Positions 55,588 to 64,000 of a DNA stretch of 64,000 bases are shown here, one piece after another. This DNA is from CAWCQC01 sp963819905 (lineage in GTDB: Bacteria; Actinomycetota; Thermoleophilia; Gaiellales; Gaiellaceae): the NCBI GenBank assembly GCA_963819905.1, contig CAWFXP010000011.1, forward strand, positions 73,250 through 137,249. Direction: 5' to 3'. Within the stretch, counting starts at the first letter, position 1, and each line of letters opens with the position of its first letter. The position numbers were made by a program, and so were the translations under genes. The notes under the pieces were generated by a model. It was not told the DNA's origin and ran no database searches. It saw only the letters and a list, made by a program, of their open reading frames with translations.

Positions 55588-56640
55588 CGGGAGAGACCCT
55601 CGTACAGCGCGACGTGGGCGTCGGCGGACGCCTCCCACGTGAGCTCCGAGGCAGCGCGCCGCGCGCCGGTACGGGCGTGCTCGAGAGCGGAGGCGTTCGT
55701 CGAGCAGGCCGCGGACCCCCTCCGTGAGAGCATCGACGTCGTCCGGTGGAGCGACCACGCCTGCCCGAAAGCGCTCGACGGGCTCGGCGATCCCTCCGAC
55801 GTCGTACGCCGCGACTGCGGCGCCGGCTCCGAGCGAGCGCAGGAGCGCGCCGCTCTGGTCGAGCTCCTCCCGGTAGGGAAAGAGGGCGACGGTCGACTCG
55901 GCGAGGGCGGCGTCGATCGTCCGGTCGTTCGCGTACCCGAGCCGCCACTCGATTCCCGGAAGGTGGCGTCGCGCTCCGAGATCGAACGTCGGGTCGCCGA
56001 CGACGAGGAGGCGTGCGCGGACTCGGCGGGCGACCTCGATCGCGTGGTCGAGCTGCTTGTACGGGCGGATCATGCCGAGGAAGAGCAGCGTCGCACCGTC
56101 GTCCTCGTAGCGAGCCGTGCCCGGAAACGCGGGGTGGGGGATGACGACGACGCGTGACGAGTCGACTCCGACCTCGTCGAGGAGGCGCCGCCGCCCGCGC
56201 TCGCTGTGCACGACGACCCGCGCGAAGCGGCGGTAGAGGGAGCGCCAGAGATCGCGCTTCGTCGCGGTGCGCCGGGGAAGGATGTCGTGTGCCGTGATCA
56301 CCGATCGGTGGCCGGCAGGCAGGAGGCGCACGTCGAGCTCGGGAAGAGGCGCCCACTGAACGTGCAGGACGTCGCGGGGCAGGGACCGTAGTCGCCAGAG
56401 ACCGATGCCGTGCTCGGCCGCCTTCAGTGGCAGCCGTGCTCTCGATCGTGATCGAAAGAGGCGGGAGCTGGCCGGATAGAAGAGCTCACGGCGGGCGTAG
56501 CCGGTGGGAGCAGGCGCCTCGCCGAAGCGAAACGAGGACGTGACGAGCTCGACGTCGAGGCCGCGGCCGGCGAGCGCGCTCGCCAGGTGGTGGTCGTACG
56601 GGAGCGTGTAGGCGGCCGGATCGACGAGGAGGATGCGCAC
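55584..56640 (-). CDS. GT4 family glycosyltransferase (one frameshift)
   Basis: About 351 residues after removing one extra base near 55680, which restores the end ASELTWEASADAHVALYEG. The N-terminal Rossmann domain starts RILLVDPAAYTLPYDHHLASAL. The C-terminal donor domain has LLFLGMIRPYKQLDHAIEVA, EELDQSGALLRSLGAGAAVAA and YDVGGIAEPVE, the GPGTF/GT4 pattern. Acceptor and donor are unknown. GTG 56640 is 8 nt after TACTCT, which overlaps the promoter of the divergent gene. Confidence 0.82.
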
Positions 56641-56647
56641 CGGCGCC

Positions 56648-56654
56648 TAGAGTA
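56648..56654. promoter_or_regulatory. Shared bidirectional -10 between GT4 and EEP genes
   Basis: TAGAGTA reads TAGAGT on the plus strand, 9 nt before GTG 56663, and TACTCT on the minus strand, 8 nt before GTG 56640. The two -10 hexamers overlap by five bases. Confidence 0.55.
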
Positions 56655-56662
56655 CGCGTGCC

Positions 56663-57457
56663 GTGGAGCTCACCGTCCGCACGTGGAACCTGTTCCACGG
56701 CCGCACCGTTCCCGAGGGCGACCGCCTTCACCTCGAGGAGATGGTGCGCAGGATCACGGCCGGCTCACCCGACGTGGTGTGTCTCCAGGAGGTTCCCGTC
56801 TGGGGGCTCGCCCGCCTCGGAGAGTGGAGCGGCCTGGCGGTGTTCGGATCGGTCGCCATGCGGGCCCTCGGCGGTTCGCTCGCGCGACGGCTGACCGACC
56901 TCGCGCCCCGGCGCCTACGCTCCGCGCTCACCGGCCAGGCGAACGCGATCCTCTTCGACCGGCGCCTGAGCCCGCTCGAGCGCGTGACCTGCGAGCTGAA
57001 CCCGGCCTGGTTTCGGAAGACCCAAGCCGAGCGACTCGGGCTCCCGGCTCCCGAGACGGAGGAGTGGGGGCGAAACCGGCGCATCGCGCAGGTCGTGCGC
57101 CTCCGCGCAGCCAATACCACCCTCGTCCTCGTCAACGCGCACCTCACCTCGCCTGCGGACAGCCGCGCGGCGGACGCCGAGCTGGGGCGCGTGCTGTCCT
57201 TCGCGGGGACGTTCGCGCGTCCGGACGAGCCGATCGTCCTCTGCGGCGATCTCAATCTCAGGCCTAAGGGCTCGCTCACGCTCGCCGGGGTCGGCGGCGC
57301 CGGCTACTCACCGCCGGCTGCCGGAATCGACCACGTTCTCGTTCGCGGCCTCGACGTCGTTCGCGGCCCGGAGACCTGGCCCGACACGGCGCGCAGCCAC
57401 CACGGCCGACTCCTCTCCGACCACCGGCCGCTCGAGGCGGCGATCATAGCCCAGTGA
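56663..57457 (+). CDS. Endonuclease/exonuclease/phosphatase family protein
   Basis: The 264-residue protein has TWNLFHG, VVCLQEVPVWGL (metal glutamate), LVNAHLTSPADSRAADAEL (catalytic histidine), LCGDLNLRP and a final SDHRPLEA. This is a complete EEP active site. The target could be nucleic acid or a phosphoester lipid; neither is indicated. Its stop overlaps the next GTG by 4 nt. Confidence 0.9.
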   Translation: MELTVRTWNLFHGRTVPEGDRLHLEEMVRRITAGSPDVVCLQEVPVWGLARLGEWSGLAVFGSVAMRALGGSLARRLTDLAPRRLRSALTGQANAILFDRRLSPLERVTCELNPAWFRKTQAERLGLPAPETEEWGRNRRIAQVVRLRAANTTLVLVNAHLTSPADSRAADAELGRVLSFAGTFARPDEPIVLCGDLNLRPKGSLTLAGVGGAGYSPPAAGIDHVLVRGLDVVRGPETWPDTARSHHGRLLSDHRPLEAAIIAQ

Positions 57458-58548
57458 ACCTCGCCGCCGTTCGCACCGGTCTTCCCGTCCTCGATCGGGT
57501 CGCCTACCTGAATGCCGGGACGTTCGGCCCGCTGCCGCGACGGACGGCAGCGGCGATGGAGGCTGCGGGACGGCAGGAGCTCGAGGCCGGCCGCAGCGGG
57601 GCGGCGTACTGGGATACGGTGCGCACGCTCCGCGCGAGGGCGCGCGAGCGAATTGGAGAGGCGATCGGCGCGCCGGCCGGCTGCCTCGCCTTGACGCGGT
57701 CGACCACGGACGGCTGCAACATCGCGGTCTCGTCGCTTGGGCTCCGTCCCACGGACGAGATCGTCACGACCGACGCAGAGCACTTCGGCCTGCTCGGGGC
57801 GATCGCGTGCTCGGGCGCGCGCGTCCGGGTCGCCGCGGTGAACGATCTTCCTCCCGAGGAGGCGGCCGACCGGATCGAAGCCGAGATCAGCGGGCGCACG
57901 CGCCTTGTCGCGCTCTCGCACGTCCTCTGGACGAACGGGCACGTGCTTCCGGTCGAGCGCTTCGCCGGTCGTGGCTACGCGGTGCTCGTCGACGGAGCAC
58001 AGTCGTGTGGTGCGATCCCGCTCGACGTCGCGTCACTGGGCGTCGACTTCTACACCGTCTCCGGGCAGAAGTGGCTGCTCGGGCCGGACGGCACCGGGGC
58101 GCTCTACGTGGGCCCGGAGCGGCTCGACGAGCTGACCGTCACCACGCCTTGCTACTTCTCGCAGCAACGCTACGAGGACGACGGGTCGTTCGTTCCCGTG
58201 GACGGGGCGCCGCGCTTCGACAACGGAACCGTCCCCGCGCCGGCGCTTGCGGGCCTGCTCGAGTCGCTGGCGTTCGCCGCCGAGGCCGGGGAGGCGCGCT
58301 TCGACGTCGCGCGGGAGGCCGCGGTGCGCTGCCGTGAGGCCCTCGCCGCGCGGGTGAGAGTCGTGTCCGCGCCGGACCAGTCGACGCTCGTCGCGTTCGA
58401 GCCGAACGGGGATGCGGCCGCAACGGTTTCGCGGCTCGCCGACAGCGGCGTGGTCGTGCGCGACCTGCCGAAGCTCGGCTGGGTGCGCGCGTCGATCGGC
58501 TTCTGGACGAGCGACGACGACGTCGACCGGCTCGTCGCCGGGGCGTAG
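57454..58548 (+). CDS. Class V aminotransferase-fold PLP enzyme
   Basis: The 364-residue protein has VAYLNAGTFGPLP at the N-terminus, LTRSTTDGCNIAVSSLGL, VLVDGAQSCGAIPLDV with the PLP-binding aspartate, and SGQKWLLGPDGTG with the Schiff-base lysine. This pattern matches cysteine desulfurase/selenocysteine lyase-like and isopenicillin epimerase-like members. The exact reaction cannot be read. It is coupled to the EEP gene. Confidence 0.88.
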   Translation: MNLAAVRTGLPVLDRVAYLNAGTFGPLPRRTAAAMEAAGRQELEAGRSGAAYWDTVRTLRARARERIGEAIGAPAGCLALTRSTTDGCNIAVSSLGLRPTDEIVTTDAEHFGLLGAIACSGARVRVAAVNDLPPEEAADRIEAEISGRTRLVALSHVLWTNGHVLPVERFAGRGYAVLVDGAQSCGAIPLDVASLGVDFYTVSGQKWLLGPDGTGALYVGPERLDELTVTTPCYFSQQRYEDDGSFVPVDGAPRFDNGTVPAPALAGLLESLAFAAEAGEARFDVAREAAVRCREALAARVRVVSAPDQSTLVAFEPNGDAAATVSRLADSGVVVRDLPKLGWVRASIGFWTSDDDVDRLVAGA

Positions 58549-58568
58549 CGGCCGGACCGGGTCCGGCC

Positions 58569-59147
58569 CTATGACGAGCCGGTAGACGCGGACCGGAGCC
58601 CGAGCTCCGGGGCGATCGGCCGCAGCGCCGCGACGACGAAGGCGATGTGCTCGTCGAGGTCGACGCCGAGCTCCTCGGCGCCGCGGTAGACCTCGTCACG
58701 ATGGACGCCGGCGGCGAAGGAGGGCTGCTTCAGCTTCTTGCGGACCGACTTCGGCTCGAGCGTCTCGATGCCGTCGGGCCGAACGTAGCCGCACGCGCAG
58801 ACGAAGCCGGCCAGCTCGTCGCAGGCGAACAGCGTCTTCTTCAGAAGGGTGTCTCGCGGGATCTGCAGGTGTTCCGCGTGCGAGAGAACGCCGTCGATCA
58901 GCTCGTCGGGGTAGCCCTCCTCACGCAGGATCGGCGCGCCGTCCTGCGGGTGCTCGTCGAGCGTTGGATGGATCTCGTAGTCGAAGTCGTGCAGCAGCGC
59001 AGTGCAGCCCCAGAGCTCCTCGTCCTCCCCGAACCTCCGGGCGTACGCGCGGACCGGCGCCTCGACCGCCAGCGCGTGGCGAAGAAGCGGCTCGCTCTGC
59101 GTGTACGTGGTGAGCGTCTGCCACGCCCTCTCGCGGGTGACCTCCAT
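58569..59147 (-). CDS. HD domain phosphohydrolase
   Basis: The 192-residue protein has the HD metal ligands H in LLRHALAVE, HD in ALLHDFDYE and a third in SHAEHLQIP. The C-terminal half has ACDELAGFVCACGYVRP, typical of a small HD group related to tRNA/nucleotide hydrolases. The substrate is unknown. ATG 59147 is 9 nt after TATCCT. Confidence 0.88.
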   Translation of the reverse strand: MEVTRERAWQTLTTYTQSEPLLRHALAVEAPVRAYARRFGEDEELWGCTALLHDFDYEIHPTLDEHPQDGAPILREEGYPDELIDGVLSHAEHLQIPRDTLLKKTLFACDELAGFVCACGYVRPDGIETLEPKSVRKKLKQPSFAAGVHRDEVYRGAEELGVDLDEHIAFVVAALRPIAPELGLRSASTGSS

Positions 59148-59280
59148 CGGCTCGCCAGGATATCCGACCGTCTCGTGGGCCTCGAGCGAGGGGGCCCGAC
59201 CGCTCGGCTACCATGGCCGGGTTCCGCGGAGCCCCACCGTGTCAGCCGTCGTATCCACTACCCTCGTCCCTGAAAGCCTC

Positions 59281-60563
59281 ATGCAGTCGTTCGTCATCGA
59301 CGGCGGCCACCCCCTTTCCGGGCGGGTGCGGGCTGCGGGCAACAAGAACGCGCGCTCTCCCGATCATCGCCGCATGTCTCCTGACCGAAGAGCCGGTGAC
59401 GCTGACGAACGTCCCGAGCATCCTCGACGTCGAGACCATGCTCGAGCTCGTCGAGGACGTCGGCGCGGACGTCGAGCGACTGGGCTCGGGCAAGGTGCGG
59501 ATCCACGCGGCCGACACGCCAGAGCACGAGCTCGACGAGGAGCTGTGCCGGCGGATCCGGGCCTCCGTCCTGCTCGCGGGCCCGCTGCTCGCGCGCTGTG
59601 GGCGCGCGGTCGTGCCGCCTCCGGGCGGCGACGTCATCGGCCGGCGCAGGCTGGACACGCACGTGCATGCATTCGAGCGGCTCGGCGGCGAACGTGGTCG
59701 TCGATCGCCGCTACGTCATGGAGGCGGACAGCTGCGCGGCGCCCGATCTTCCTCGACGAGGCGTCGGTGACCGGCACGGAGAACGCCGTCATGGCGGCGG
59801 TGCTGGCGGAGGGGGAGACCGTCATCGCGAACGCGGCCAGCGAGCCGCACGTCCAGGACCTCTGCCGCTTCCTCGTCGAGCTGGGGGCGGACATCGAGGG
59901 CATCGGGACGAACGTGCTCCGCATCCGCGGCGTGGAGCGCTCTCGGCGGAGGCGCGCACCGGATCTGCCCGGACCACATCGAGGTCGCGAGCTTCATCGG
60001 CCTCGGGGCGGTGACGGACGGGGAGATGGTCATCGAGGACGTCGTGCCGGACACTGCTCGCGATCTGGCCCGGCTTCGAGCGGCTCGGGGTGCGCTGCGA
60101 GCTCGACGGCTCGACCGTCCGCGTCCCCGGCCGGCAGGAGCTGGTCGTGCGCGACGATCTCGGCTCCCAGATCCCGAAGATCGAGGACGGCCCGTGGCCC
60201 GCCTTCCCGGCCGACCTGACGTCGATCGCGCTCGCCGTTGCCACCCAGGCGCGGGGAACGATCCTGATCTTCGAGAAGATGTTCGAGAACCGACTCTTCT
60301 TCGTCGACAAGCTCGTCGGCAATGGGTGCGCGGATCATCCTCTGCGACCCCCATCGCGCGGTCGTCACCGGCCCGGCCCAGCTCTACGGCGAGCGGATGT
60401 CGAGAGCCCCGACATCCGGGCCGGGATGGCGATGCTGATCGCGAGCCTCTGCGCCGAGGGCCGCTCGACGATCGGCAACATCCGAGAGATCGACCGGGGC
60501 TACGAGCGCATCGACGAGCGCCTTCGTGCCCTCGGCGCCCGGATCGAGCGCAGCGACAGCTGA
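59281..60563 (+). CDS. murA: UDP-N-acetylglucosamine 1-carboxyvinyltransferase MurA (about seven frameshifts)
   Basis: Piecing the frames together gives about 424 residues. SFVIDGGHPLSGRVRAAGNKNA is followed by ALPIIAACLLTEEPVTL, RASVLLAGPLLARCG, PGGDVIGRR, SVTGTENAVMAAVLAEGET, PDHIEVASFIGLGAVTDG, WPAFPADLTSIALAVATQA, FENRLFFVDKL and IDRGYERIDERLRALGA. The usual active-site cysteine loop position reads RCGRAVVPPPGG. Breaks near 59353, 59687, 59742, 59941, 60051, 60321 and 60402 are extra bases (eight in total). The protein pieces are fully conserved, so poor local sequence is the likely cause. It makes the first committed peptidoglycan precursor. Confidence 0.8.
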
Positions 60564-63500
60564 TCAGGAGAGCTCGAGCGCGCGTCCGAGCGGACCGCGC
60601 TCGACGCCGAGTCGGATCACGATCTCGCGCGCCCGGTCGAGCTCGCCGCACTCGATCCGGCATTGAGCCTCCTCGTACGGCATCTCCAGCTGCGCGTACA
60701 TCTCGGCCGCGCGCCGCGAGCTGGTCCGGTCACCCGTCAGCACCCCCGTTGCCTCCTCCCGCCGCGCGTCAGCGATCGGAAACGAGGTGACGGTGGCGAC
60801 ACGCTCGAGCACGATCCGTGACTCCTCCGGCGGAAGCAAGCGCGCTGCCGGCGGAAGCACCCGAAGCCAGTGCTCGGTGGCCGGCGTCTCGAGGGCGAGC
60901 GCGACGGACTCCCGCACGAGCTGACGAGCGGCCGCACGATGACCCCGAGCGTGCTCCAGCTCTCCGGCGGCGGTGAGCACCTGGCCGAAGAATTCGGATC
61001 CGCCGATTCCGCGTGCTATCGGCACGATCTCTTCGGCCAACGACTGCGCGGCGTCGAGATCGCCGCGGCGCGTCAGGAGGATCAACCTCATCATGCCGGC
61101 GTTGACGACGCCCGTAGCGCCGACCACAGCGTGCTGCTCCGCGATCAGGTCGAGCAGCGCCTCTGCCTGGTCGTACCAGCCGAGTGCGACGAGTGAACCG
61201 GCTTCGTTTCCGGCGATGAACCACTCGAACACGGGGGCGCCAAGGCGATGAGCAGCTTCGCGGCCCTCTTCGTCCACCTCGACCGCCTCGCGGTGCTGGC
61301 CCAGGGATCCGAGGATCGAGCCGAGGTTGGTGTACCCGCGTCCGACGGCATACGGGTCGTCCACCTCGAGCCCGAGTCGGAGCGCTTCGCGGAGCATGTC
61401 GATCCCTGCCGGGTCGCCCGCGAACGAGCGCGAACCGCCGAGGGTGTTCAGCAGGCTCGAGCGAAGGCCGTCGAGACCGAGCTCCTCGGCGATCACGAGC
61501 CCGTCCTCGGCCAGTCGTTGCGCATCGTCGAGGATGCCCATCAGCATGTGGGACGTAGACGCCCAGTTGTAGGCCTCGGCAAGCTCCACCGAGGGGCCCA
61601 GCGGCACGAGCGTCGCCACGGCGTGATCGAGAACCTCGGTAGCCCGGTGGGAATCGCCGCTGATCCAGTAGACCCGCCCGAGGAGAGCTAGGGCGGACCC
61701 AGCTTCTTTCGGACGGCCTAGCCGTCGCCATCCCTCCTCGGCCTCGATGAGGGTCGTACGGGCCGCCGCCGTGTCGCCCGCGAGGAGCGCGGCAGAGCCC
61801 AGGCGGGACATGAGAGCGAGCCGCCCTTCGTCATCGCCTTCGCCCCAGTGGCGAAGGGCGGTCTCGTAGCACCGTTTCGCCTCGATGTAGCCCATGCGCT
61901 CACGCGCGGCATCGCCGGCAGCCAGGGCGAATCGTTTCGCCTCGTCACCGGCGCCTCCCTTTGCGTACTGCTCCGCGATTGCCTCGAGCGTCCCCTGGTC
62001 GGCCTCTCCGCGAAGCTCGAGGGCCTTCGCGACCGCGAGGTGGATCTCCCGCCTGCGCCGAAGAAGCAACGCGTCGTAGGCGACCTCCTGGATCAGCGAG
62101 TGCTTGAAGGACCACTGTCCAGGTTCGCTGGTCATGAGGAGCTGGGCGCGTGCCAGTTGCCCGAGCGGCTCCGCGAGATCGCGTCCGCCCATGATCGTCT
62201 CCAGCAACGAGGTCGGAAAGCTACGGCCGATCACGGCCGCATGCTGGAGGGCGGCTCGCGTAGCAGGCTCCAGCCGGTCGAGCCGCGCGAGGATGGTGCC
62301 CTGCACCGTGTCGGGGACGTCGACATCCACGGCGGCGAGGACCGCCGTGCCGTTCACGAGAGCGAGCGACCCGAGCTCGAGGAGCGCCTGGAGAAGCTCC
62401 TCGATGAAGAAGGGATTCCCCTCGGCTCGAGTCGAGACGAGCTGCTCGACATCGGCGGGCAGCCGCTCCGCGCCGAGGAAGCTGCGCGCCAGCTCGACAC
62501 TGTCCTCGGTGGAGAGCGGCTCCAGGCGGACGGCCGTATGGCTCGCACGGAGCTCGGGGGAGCCCTGTGGCTGGAACCCTGGGCGATAGAGAAGGATCAG
62601 CATGAGCGGCAGCCCCGCGAGCTGCTCGAGCAGGAAGGCGAGAAGCCCCCGCGACGACTCGTCGACCCAGTGCACGTCGTCGAGGGCGAGCAGTGCGGGC
62701 TGCCGCCGGCACGTCGCGGCGAGAAGCTGCCAGAAACCGGCGTACGCCTGGCGGAGCTGCTGCTCGTCTGCCATGCGCACGACGGGCGGTGCGCCGCCGA
62801 AGCCGAGCAGCGCCGCGAGAGGGAGGAGGTCCTCACGGGTGAGACCGAGCCCCGCAGCCCGTCCCTCGAGGTCGTCCAGATTCTCGGGCAGCTTGCCAAG
62901 GATGTGGTCAGCGACATCGAAGAGGAACAGCCGGTAAGCGCGTTCGCTGTCGCATACGACGCGGATGTCGAAGGCGTCGGACCGACGTTCGAGCTCGTCG
63001 AGCAGATCAGTGACTTCCCAACTCCCGGCTCGCCCACGATCGAGACGACGTGCGTGTTGCCCCTACGGCAGCTCGACCAGAGGAGCTCGAGCAGAGCGAG
63101 CTCCTCCTCGCGCCCGACGAAGGGGCACGCCGCCTCGCCTCCTCCACCTCGCGCGGCCCGAGAACGCGGAACGTCTCGACCGCCTCGGCCTTTCCCTTCA
63201 CCCCAAGCGCGCCGAGCGGCTCGGTCGAGAACCGGCCTCGCACGTGACGCCAGGTCGAGGCTGCGACGAGGATCTCGCCGGGAGGGGACTGGTGGAGCCG
63301 CAGAGCGCCGCGACGTTTACGGCATCTCCGATGACGCCGGATTATCAGAGCCGTCGCCGACGAGGCCCGCGACGACCAGTCCCGAGTTGATCCCGATTCG
63401 TAGGCGCAGACAGGCGTCGCGCCTGCGAACGGCCTCGAGCATCGCGAGTCCCACCTCGACCGCTCTCGCGGGATCGTCCTCGTGGGCGACAGGCGCGCCG

Positions 63501-63781
63501 AAGACGGCCACGATCGCATCGCCGATGAACTTCTCGACGACTCCCTCCCGCCGCTCGACCTCGTGACTGAGCTCGGAGAAGGTCGCTGTGAGGAGCGTGC
63601 GCAGCTCCTCGGGATCGACGCTCTCGGCGAGTGTCGAAAAGCCGACGAGATCCGCGAACAGCACTGTGACCCGTCGGCGTTCGCCCTCGGACGCTGCCGG
63701 CGAGGAGTCGAGTGAGACAGCACATGCCCCGCAGAACCGGAATCCCTCCGGGTTCTCGAAGCCGCACGAGGGACAGCGCAT
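60564..63781 (-). CDS. Zinc ribbon - class III nucleotidyl cyclase - AAA ATPase - TPR regulator (about three frameshifts)
   Basis: The reconstructed protein has about 1070 residues. It starts with a zinc ribbon (CPSCGFENPEGFRFCGAC). A class III cyclase domain follows, with both metal aspartates (VTVLFADLVGFSTLA and FIGDAIVAVFGAP) and, after a break near 63342, VIGDAVNVAAL. After breaks near 63128 and 63010 come FVGREEELALLELL, Walker A GEPGVGK and Walker B ALLALDDVHW. The rest is a long TPR region (60564-62000). Such proteins are actinobacterial signal sensors; the signal and output are unknown. ATG 63781 is 6 nt after TAGCAT. Confidence 0.78.
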
Positions 63782-63787
63782 GGGGCA

Positions 63788-63797
63788 ATGCTAGGGT
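63788..63797. promoter_or_regulatory. Overlapping divergent -10 elements, cyclase-ATPase and HisB-like genes
   Basis: Minus-strand TAGCAT (63793-63788) ends 6 nt before ATG 63781. Plus-strand TAGGGT (63792-63797) ends 6 nt before GTG 63804. They share two bases. Confidence 0.5.
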
Positions 63798-63803
63798 CCC
63801 GAC

Positions 63804-63971
63804 GTGGCGCGAGGCTCCCCGGCGAGAGGCACGTCGCTTCGCGTGCGCCTGAACGTGGTCGGCTCGGGCAGAACACGGGTCGTCACCGGCCTTCCCGTCC
63901 TCGACGAGCTGCTCGATCTTCTGGCGAAGACCGCCGGGTTCGACCTCGAGCTCGAGAGCCATGCGGATCAC
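63804..63971 (+). CDS. HisB-like (imidazoleglycerol-phosphate dehydratase fold) N-terminal part, cut by edge or frameshift
   Basis: The visible 55 residues (SLRVRLNVVGSG, RTRVVTGLPVLDELLDLLAK, TAGFDLELES) resemble the first half of one HisB repeat, where TGIxFLDHML is usual. The DHM metal motif reads DEL, so it may not be a real dehydratase. The frame stops at 63971; a neighbouring frame (GEGQVEAVG) stays open to the window end, suggesting another indel. No other his gene is in the window. Confidence 0.45.
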
Positions 63972-64000
63972 GGGTGAGGGGCAGGTGGAGGCGGTCGGCG

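Overview
The window is very GC-rich, has tightly packed genes with many 4-nt start/stop overlaps, and reads as chromosomal DNA of a deep-branching actinobacterium. Class Thermoleophilia (Gaiellales or Solirubrobacterales) is my best guess. The evidence is the actinobacterial order tlyA-nadK-recN-steA-steB-pyrG, combined with a two-subunit glycyl-tRNA synthetase, a PPDK plus its regulatory kinase, and long GC-biased antisense open frames. No rRNA, tRNA or CRISPR array was seen. The placement is inference from gene content and order, not from a marker search.

Layout. 1-2930: a large secreted RTX/cadherin-like protein cut by the left edge, a low-GC stretch with little coding content, and a SnoaL-like gene. 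2976-9168: ruvX, mltG and a shikimate block (aroE, aroC, fused aroK-aroB, aroQ), then an M24 peptidase. 9233-14429: efp, an unusual carboxyltransferase-like/BCCP fusion, accC, nusB, an xseB-like gene and a prenyl synthase. A REP-type transposase gene follows, where many Gram-positive genomes have dxs. 15262-23866: tlyA, nadK, recN, steA, steB, a glycosyltransferase fused to a phosphoglycosyltransferase-like membrane domain, and pyrG. 24154-36705: peptidase, DUF3866, NUDIX, alanine dehydrogenase, deoB-pdp nucleoside salvage, mutM, a P1-family peptidase, glutaredoxin, recO and glyQS. 36772-43387: PPDK regulatory protein, a beta-helix protein, a DUF4349 lipoprotein, ppdK and a decayed Ser/Thr kinase gene. 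43401-48392: an FHA-HtrA protease, rhomboid, comB-like, a photolyase remnant, GNAT and a lipoprotein. 48435-53986: a LexA-type SOS promoter driving imuB, a DUF6504 gene, a formamidase-like gene and dnaE2. 54031-64000: an RHH/MazF toxin-antitoxin pair, a DUF429/hypothetical/GT4 operon, an EEP hydrolase and PLP enzyme pair, an HD protein, murA, a cyclase-ATPase-TPR regulator and a HisB-like gene at the right edge.

Two window-wide patterns stand out. First, about two dozen transcription units have a TANNNT-type -10 hexamer ending only 6-9 nt before the start codon, which predicts leaderless mRNAs. Clear Shine-Dalgarno leaders appear mainly at the accessory or secreted genes. In three places divergent genes share or overlap the same -10. 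Second, many conserved genes (pyrG, ppdK, murA, the accB fusion and others) are broken by 1-2 nt indels with otherwise intact protein sequence. I read these mostly as consensus errors in the assembly. Coordinates for such genes span the whole reconstructed gene.

The most unusual gene is the accB fusion at 9801-11619. Its DRE-TIM carboxyltransferase domain has lost all the recognised metal-binding residues while its biotin carrier domain is intact, so it looks like a pseudoenzyme scaffold in the acyl-CoA carboxylase operon.
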